From Acidimicrobiales bacterium (GTDB lineage: Bacteria > Actinomycetota > Acidimicrobiia > Acidimicrobiales > Iamiaceae), in contig JAGQSI010000021.1 in assembly GCA_020439605.1 (NCBI GenBank), positions 1-12,997 on the forward strand: a stretch of DNA of 12,997 nucleotides, written 5' to 3'. Below the pieces are notes generated by a model. The model was not told the origin of the DNA. It saw only the letters and a list, made by a program, of their open reading frames with translations, and did not search any database. Positions 8,607 through 12,997 of the stretch are shown piece after piece. Made by a program: the position numbers and the translations under genes. Numbering within the stretch: the stretch's first letter is position 1; each line of letters starts with the position of its first letter.

Positions 8607-8717
8607 ATGCCGGTCTGGTATCCGGCTACATGACATCCCGTGCCGACATCCCCGTGGCGAGGCGACCAGACTGCCCCCACCGGCATTAAGCGGGATCCCA
8701 ACACTTCGGAGGCCCCA
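8607..8717 (+). promoter_or_regulatory. Structured 5' leader of nadA, candidate regulatory RNA
   Basis: About 110 non-coding bases separate the predicted transcription start from the nadA start codon and hold several perfect complementarities. P1 pairs ATGCCGGT (8607-8614) with ACCGGCAT (8679-8686). P2 pairs CTGGT (8615-8619) with ACCAG (8665-8669). A short hairpin GCCGG (8609-8613) / CCGGC (8622-8626) excludes P1. ATCCCG (8635-8640), lying inside P1/P2, can pair with CGGGAT (8691-8696) just outside P1, which would form a pseudoknot. The ribosome binding site follows at 8708. Mutually exclusive stems ahead of an NAD-biosynthesis gene suggest an RNA switch. No known nadA riboswitch class is recognised, and conservation has not been tested, so this is a hypothesis built on visible pairing. 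Confidence 0.4.
8708..8712 (+). promoter_or_regulatory. Ribosome binding site deciding the nadA start
   Basis: GGAGG lies five bases before the GTG at 8718 and is the only strong Shine-Dalgarno sequence in the region. It selects the 377-residue NadA over the in-frame GTG at 8640, which has none and would add 26 unconserved residues. Confidence 0.8.
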
Positions 8718-9851
8718 GTGCTCAGGCTCCAAACCCCACTAGCCGACAGATACCGAGACGCGTCGCCAGACGAACTCGACGAGATGATCGCCACCGCCAA
8801 GGCGAGCCTTGGCGAGAGAGTTTTCATTCTCGGCCATCACTACCAGCGTGATGAGGTCATGAAATGGGCTGACGCCAGAGGCGATTCCTACCGTCTGTCG
8901 GTGCTGGCTCAGGAACGCCCAGCAGCGGACTACATCGTTTTTTGTGGCGTCCATTTCATGGCTGAGTCAGCTGACATTCTCACCGGTGACCACCAACAGG
9001 TCGTATTGCCGGATCTCAACGCAGGATGCTCAATGGCCGACATGGCAGACCTGGATGAGGTGAGCGAGGCGTGGGAAGCCATCAGCGAACTGGTGGACAT
9101 CGATCGGGTCGTGCCCATCACCTATATGAACTCATCGGCGGCGCTCAAGGCGTTCGTAGGTGAACACGGTGGAGCGGTCTGCACCAGCACCAACGCTCGT
9201 TCTGTATTGGAGTGGGCATTCACCCAAGGAGACAAGGTCCTGTTCTTCCCCGATCAACACCTCGGGCGCAACACTGGCATTTCGATGGGCTACACCCACG
9301 CGGACATGCGTGTGTGGAATCCTCGCCAAGAACTCGGCGGACTTGAGGAAGACGACGTGCGTGATGCGACCTTCCTTCTGTGGAAGGGCCACTGCTCGGT
9401 ACATCAACGCTTCACTCCAAATCATGTGGCCGCATTTCGTTCCGAACATCCCGACGGGATCGTGATTGCGCACCCGGAGTGTTCACACGATGTGTGTTCG
9501 ATCGCAGATCAGGTCGGCTCCACCGATTTCATCATCAAAGCAGTCGCGGCTGCGCCAGTCGGCTCCACAATTGCCATTGGAACAGAAATTCACTTGGTGA
9601 ACAGGCTCGCGGCTGAGACACCGGACAAGACGGTCGTTTCGCTTGATCCACTCGTGTGCCCTTGCTCAACGATGTTTCGCATCGATGGACCCCACCTGGC
9701 ATGGGTCCTCGAGAGCCTCGTAGCTGGCGAGGTACCCAACCAGATCGTGGTGGACCCTGAAACCACTCAGTGGGCAAAGGTCGCGCTACAACGCATGTTG
9801 GACATCACCCAGGGCAACCCGGTGGAGGCTAAGCGGCCCACCGCTGTTTAG
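8718..9851 (+). CDS. nadA: Quinolinate synthase
   Basis: Iron-sulfur enzyme of de novo NAD synthesis that condenses iminoaspartate with dihydroxyacetone phosphate to quinolinate. The 377-residue product has the length of the Bacillus-type NadA. Motifs in order: GHHYQRDEV (39-47), DSYRLSVLAQ (56-65), IVFCGVHFMAE (73-83), LPDLNAGCSMADM (97-109), ITYMNSSAALKA (134-145), FFPDQHLGRNTG (176-187), WKGHCSVHQRF (222-232), AHPECSHDV (251-259), AIGTEIHLVNRL (286-297) and CPCSTMFRI (314-322). The [4Fe-4S] ligands are probably C104, C226 and C316, by analogy with the Bacillus protein. The partner genes nadB and nadC are not adjacent, so they should lie elsewhere. It has its own likely promoter and a structured leader. 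A surface-polysaccharide gene follows about 100 bp later and looks unrelated. Confidence 0.97.
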   Translation: MLRLQTPLADRYRDASPDELDEMIATAKASLGERVFILGHHYQRDEVMKWADARGDSYRLSVLAQERPAADYIVFCGVHFMAESADILTGDHQQVVLPDLNAGCSMADMADLDEVSEAWEAISELVDIDRVVPITYMNSSAALKAFVGEHGGAVCTSTNARSVLEWAFTQGDKVLFFPDQHLGRNTGISMGYTHADMRVWNPRQELGGLEEDDVRDATFLLWKGHCSVHQRFTPNHVAAFRSEHPDGIVIAHPECSHDVCSIADQVGSTDFIIKAVAAAPVGSTIAIGTEIHLVNRLAAETPDKTVVSLDPLVCPCSTMFRIDGPHLAWVLESLVAGEVPNQIVVDPETTQWAKVALQRMLDITQGNPVEAKRPTAV

Positions 9852-9944
9852 CTAACTTCGTCCCACAAGACGCCGCTATCCAACTCAGTACCTCTATCCC
9901 GGTTACCGTAATCAGACCCAAAGCCCTCCAAGTACCAGTTAAGT

Positions 9945-9950
9945 AGGAAG
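9945..9950 (+). promoter_or_regulatory. Ribosome binding site supporting a TTG start of the flippase gene
   Basis: AGGAAG (its AGGA core at 9945-9948) lies at a normal distance before the TTG at 9955. It supports this unusual start codon; no in-frame ATG or GTG lies ahead of the first membrane segment. Confidence 0.55.
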
Positions 9951-9954
9951 CCAG

Positions 9955-11202
9955 TTGGCCCAAGAGACGCCAGAACTAGGGCCGCTAGAGAGGGATCAAT
10001 CAACACAACCGTCTCTCAGGAACAAGCTCGGCTGGTCAACAGCCGGAACCATCGCTAGTAGAGGTAGTGGCGCACTAGCCGGAGTTCTAGTTGCCCGCTT
10101 CTTAGGTCCGACGGGCAGAGGACAATATGCCGTTCTCATAGCAATCGCATCAGTCCTTACCGCCGTGTCCACGGCCGGATTGCAATTTTGGATAATACGA
10201 ACGGTTGCACTTGGTGAGACCATTTCCTCGATTCGCCCTATCGTACGTCGCCACTTCTCGTACCTAGTTCCGAGTGCCCTCGCGATTGCCCTAGCGATAA
10301 GGTCAGTTGTACCACAAACAAGCGTGACGACTGGGGAACTTGCGGCCACCATATTTCTACTTCTACTCACCACATTTGCGCTACTAACCCTAGCAGTAGT
10401 AAATGGACTGCAAAGAATGAGACGGGTTGCAACTGCAACAACAGTCGGAGCAGGGACATATCTCCTCGCGCTTATTGTAATAGAAACTCTAAACTGGACA
10501 AAACCATCTACAACTGTCGCAGCCGCGGCACTCGGCCAGGTAATGACAGCGTTAACTTGCGTACCAACTCTCACTCTCCGCAAGGTAGGCGTCGAAGGCC
10601 TAGAGAAGCCCGACTATTTCGCCGCAATTAGATTTGGCTTTCCAGCAGCAGTCGGCGAGATGCTCCTCCTAATCTGCATGCGTCTAGATATTCTAATGGT
10701 AGCAACACTTATGGGAACTAGAGAAGCGGGGCTCTATGCTGTAGCAACTGCCTTGTCTGAATTGACCTGGATCATACCGGACGGAACCTCTCAGGTGTTA
10801 CTCCCAATGGCATCCGAAGGCACCCCGGTCAAGGCATCTTTCAAGATAATTATTAGAGCAGTATTGCTGCAGGCCCTGGCCGGGATGGCACTAATGAGCC
10901 TAGCTCCTATACTAATACCGACCATCTTTGGCTCGAACTTCAAGGGGGCGGTACGAATCGTCCCAATTCTGATATTAGCTGCACTCGGACTGGGCGCCTG
11001 GAAACTGCTTGCTGCAGATCTAGCAGGTCGGGGCCATACAAGAGCAAGAGGCATCTCCACACTCGTAGGCCTACTCTTACTCCTAATATCTCAGCCACTA
11101 CTTATAGGACGTTATAGCCTCCAAGGAGCAGCCATGGCCTCTTGTATCGCATACTGGAGCGCCACTGCCTATCTTCTATATATCTACCGTAGGCGTACCT
11201 AG
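9955..11202 (+). CDS. Wzx-type polysaccharide flippase (MOP superfamily membrane protein)
   Basis: Probable lipid-linked oligosaccharide flippase of the polysaccharide biosynthesis branch of the MOP exporter superfamily, acting in the cytoplasmic membrane. The 415-residue product has a polar N-terminus of about 25 residues and then about twelve hydrophobic segments. The family's N-terminal pattern is clear in SRGSGALAGVLVARFLGPTGRGQYAV (roughly residues 35-60): first helix, then LGPxGxGxYA. A second repeat-like segment, RLDILMVATLMGTREAGLYAVA, starts near residue 245. The start is TTG at 9955 with AGGAAG upstream. Codons CTA, ATA and AGA are common, unlike in nadA or uvrC, pointing to a variable surface-polysaccharide locus that may have been acquired. 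It converges on two glycosyltransferase genes which could build its substrate. A teichoic or succinoglycan-type exporter is the main alternative. Confidence 0.87.
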   Translation: MAQETPELGPLERDQSTQPSLRNKLGWSTAGTIASRGSGALAGVLVARFLGPTGRGQYAVLIAIASVLTAVSTAGLQFWIIRTVALGETISSIRPIVRRHFSYLVPSALAIALAIRSVVPQTSVTTGELAATIFLLLLTTFALLTLAVVNGLQRMRRVATATTVGAGTYLLALIVIETLNWTKPSTTVAAAALGQVMTALTCVPTLTLRKVGVEGLEKPDYFAAIRFGFPAAVGEMLLLICMRLDILMVATLMGTREAGLYAVATALSELTWIIPDGTSQVLLPMASEGTPVKASFKIIIRAVLLQALAGMALMSLAPILIPTIFGSNFKGAVRIVPILILAALGLGAWKLLAADLAGRGHTRARGISTLVGLLLLLISQPLLIGRYSLQGAAMASCIAYWSATAYLLYIYRRRT

Positions 11203-11212
11203 GAATCTACGG
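11187..11212. terminator. Weak inverted repeat between convergent genes
   Basis: CCGTAG (11187-11192) and CTACGG (11207-11212) are perfect complements around a 14-base loop that includes the flippase stop codon. It sits where a bidirectional terminator would be expected between convergent genes. The stem is short and no T-run follows, so function is doubtful. Confidence 0.2.
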
Positions 11213-11243
11213 AAGCGGATGAACACCTTCTGCCGATTACAGC

Positions 11244-12140
11244 CTACTCCTGCAGTAAGTATCCGTCGGGCCAGACTGATGCAATTATTGCGTGGGGAAG
11301 ATCCGCATGATCTACTCTAACAGCATGAGAATAAAGATCCGGCCAAACTGGATTGAGATTTCTCATTTCCGGAGTCCAGGAGTCCCACACAGTCTCCATC
11401 CAGTCGGGTACCACATCTTTAGCATGGCCCGACAGCTGCAATTTAGTTGAAATACGATCACGTGAGCCAACATAACTTCCATGATGAAATACCGACACTT
11501 CAGCTGGCACGTCACAAACTCCGCCGAGCATAGCACCAATCCTAGAAGTACGACCAAAAACTTTCGAAACTAATCTCTGCAATACAGACTGAAACACATT
11601 TCTAAGATATCGAAACCTTCTATCGGAGCGGACAGCTACAGTTGACCACTCCAAGCCAGCTATCCTATAGTTCCAGCACTTGAAATAGCGGTGAGCACCG
11701 GCACGATAGGCTCGCGCAGGATGCTCAGCCATATAGTCGATCAGCCTAGTTAAATCGCCAGGATCCCAGATCTCGTCAGCATCGACTATCAGGAAATAGT
11801 CAGGAGCCGGACCCAAAATGTCATAGGTATCCTGAGGAGAGATAGGAGCCACTCCGGCCCTAGGGGCCACCAGATCCATTACAGCATTACGACTAGCAGC
11901 CTCACTCGTAAAGTGTTTAATGATGAGCGAGATCTTTCGCTCAGGATCGAACTTCCTGCTAAGCACCATATCCACAATCGTCGACTCAGGACGTGGAGAG
12001 TTGGACCAGCTGCGATCGTACGCTGTAATAATAGTAATTCCACTTACAAATGGATAGATTGAACCGATTGAGGCCTCAATGAATTCCTCATCACCCAACA
12101 CAGTATATAGGGCATGTAGCGATGGTGTCCGTCTACTCAT
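11244..12140 (-). CDS. Glycosyltransferase, GT2-like (GT-A fold)
   Basis: Probable sugar transferase of 298 residues acting on a surface polysaccharide at the inner face of the membrane. The N-terminus HALYTVLGDEEFIEASIGSI (residues 9-28) matches the opening strand and helix of glycosyltransferases that act on stored glycan chains (usual form ...NEE..I...). The metal/nucleotide-sugar motif is DADE at 120-123 in FLIVDADEIWD. A conserved-looking SVFHHGSYV (216-224) and SGHA (237-240) follow, as in the C-terminal halves of related transferases of the glycosyltransferase-2-like group. No membrane segments are evident. The start is ATG at 12140 with GAGG seven bases upstream. It lies 37 bp behind the GT4 gene on the same strand and converges with the flippase. 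Substrate is unknown. Its A/T content is higher than in the housekeeping genes here. Confidence 0.78.
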   Translation of the reverse strand: MSRRTPSLHALYTVLGDEEFIEASIGSIYPFVSGITIITAYDRSWSNSPRPESTIVDMVLSRKFDPERKISLIIKHFTSEAASRNAVMDLVAPRAGVAPISPQDTYDILGPAPDYFLIVDADEIWDPGDLTRLIDYMAEHPARAYRAGAHRYFKCWNYRIAGLEWSTVAVRSDRRFRYLRNVFQSVLQRLVSKVFGRTSRIGAMLGGVCDVPAEVSVFHHGSYVGSRDRISTKLQLSGHAKDVVPDWMETVWDSWTPEMRNLNPVWPDLYSHAVRVDHADLPHAIIASVWPDGYLLQE

Positions 12141-12177
12141 CTCTTTGCCTCATAACAGTTCCTTCTCCAATACCTAG

Positions 12178-12997
12178 TCAATTTACGACCAATAGGGACT
12201 GTTCCCCGAATTCTGCCAACCGCCTATCAGAGTCTTCCATCATATACGTCGTCATCTCATCCAGAGTTTTAACATTCAGATTCCTCAGAAGACTCAGCCA
12301 ATCATCTGTCGTACTATTCTCGCTCATAATAAAGCCAGTACGACCATGATCTACCTGCTCAGAGAGCCCCCCTACGTTTGTTACGACTGGAACGACTCCT
12401 AGCGCTTGACATAGCGGAATCACACCACTCTGCGAAGCAAACCTATAAGGCAAGAGTGCCAAAGAGGCCGAAGAGACGGCCTGTGTCAGGACTCCAGCGT
12501 CGAGAAATCCGTCGATAGTAATGGCGCCTTCGACTATCGGTGCGCCACTACCAAGGAATACCATCTCCAGCCCAACTGGCTTTCGTTTCGCAATCTCAAC
12601 TACAACATCTGTTCCCTTCCCTGAACGTCGGGACAGTACCCCTAAATGCACTGCTCGAAGTTTTCCTGGTTCAAGCTCAGGAAGGACGCTTCCGTAAGGT
12701 TGTCTTGCTGCTAGGACGCCCAGCGGGGGTGGGAGTGGAATGATGGTGGGCTTCCGACCCGTGGAGCGCAGAACTTCACGTGCCACAAATCGCGAATGGC
12801 AGACGACAGCATCAGCAGATCTAATCTGATTCTTTAGGCCAAGATGAGTGCCGCTTAGAAGAGTGTGGTGGCGGTGGTCATGCACGACCATCACAATTCT
12901 GGTCCCGCTTGATCTAGCAGTACGATAAACCAGCTCTTCAACGGCGGGAATCAGATAATTCTGGACTACAACAGTACGAGGTTCAAAATCCTTGATT
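12178..12997 (-). CDS. Glycosyltransferase family 4 protein, C-terminal part (cut by window edge)
   Basis: GT-B glycosyltransferase, probably adding a sugar to a surface polysaccharide intermediate. The reading frame stays open through the right edge, so the N-terminus is missing; 273 codons are visible. The first visible residues include TVVVQNYLIPAVEEL and then VHDHRHH, part of the acceptor-side domain. The donor domain has AVHLGVLSRRSGKGTDVVVE (linker and first strand, with the KG of the usual R.....KG motif), FLGSG, and ASLALLPYRFASQSGVIPL followed by TNVGGLSEQVDHGRTGFI. The last Glu is the distal one of the family's E-x7-E pair; the proximal position here reads SGVIPL instead, a variant seen in several GT4 groups. 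The stop codon is 37 bp before the GT2-like gene, so the two are probably one operon. Confidence 0.88.
   Translation of the reverse strand, partial: IKDFEPRTVVVQNYLIPAVEELVYRTARSSGTRIVMVVHDHRHHTLLSGTHLGLKNQIRSADAVVCHSRFVAREVLRSTGRKPTIIPLPPPLGVLAARQPYGSVLPELEPGKLRAVHLGVLSRRSGKGTDVVVEIAKRKPVGLEMVFLGSGAPIVEGAITIDGFLDAGVLTQAVSSASLALLPYRFASQSGVIPLCQALGVVPVVTNVGGLSEQVDHGRTGFIMSENSTTDDWLSLLRNLNVKTLDEMTTYMMEDSDRRLAEFGEQSLLVVN

Noticed and set aside
8640..8717. N-terminal extension of NadA from the GTG at 8640
   Set aside because: It adds 26 residues without resemblance to NadA and has no ribosome binding site, while the GTG at 8718 has GGAGG five bases upstream.
8607..8717. Known NAD+-I (nadA motif) riboswitch
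   Set aside because: I do not recognise the paired core of that class here, so the leader is reported only as an unassigned candidate.
9996..10583. Minus-strand open frame opposite the flippase gene
   Set aside because: Long only because of the sense-gene codon pattern; the product has no recognisable fold, while the plus strand encodes a clear membrane flippase.

Overview
The window looks like a piece of an actinobacterial chromosome, or of a closely related high-GC lineage. An uncultivated member of Acidimicrobiia would fit, but that is inference. The pointers are the uvrC - rapZ - yvcK - gap - pgk gene order, the GGGHGL form of the YvcK nucleotide loop, frequent GTG/TTG starts, and a GC content near 57% over most of the window.

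Left part (1-7461), all on the minus strand and probably one long transcription unit. In transcription order it holds a GT-C-like membrane protein, uvrC (nucleotide excision repair), a class I SAM methyltransferase, a small DUF2085-like membrane protein, rapZ, yvcK, gap, and the start of pgk running off the left edge. Spacing is tight: 5 bp before uvrC, and ATGA stop/start overlaps at methyltransferase/DUF2085 and rapZ/yvcK. RapZ and YvcK are regulators of envelope precursor and central carbon metabolism, and gap/pgk are glycolytic. The whiA gene that usually sits between yvcK and gap in Actinobacteria is absent, and two unrelated small genes sit between uvrC and rapZ. The pgk fragment (about 74% GC) is much richer in GC than the rest, with an abrupt break inside the conserved 3' end of gap.

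Middle part (7462-9851), plus strand. A second multi-pass membrane protein is transcribed divergently from the first, and both carry a similar Tyr/Arg loop motif. nadA (quinolinate synthase, NAD biosynthesis) follows. A promoter-like sequence lies at the end of the membrane gene. Between it and the nadA ribosome binding site is a leader of about 110 nt that can fold into a long-range stem starting at the predicted first transcribed base, an inner stem, a competing hairpin and a possible pseudoknot. This is the best candidate in the window for an undescribed regulatory element.

Right part (about 9850-12997) is a surface-polysaccharide locus. A Wzx-type flippase is on the plus strand and converges on two minus-strand glycosyltransferases, one GT2-like and one GT4 cut by the window end. 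GC drops (locally to about 42%) and CTA, ATA and AGA codons become common, as is typical of variable surface-antigen regions. No tRNA, rRNA, insertion sequence or CRISPR array was seen. No gene-free stretch exceeds 300 bases.
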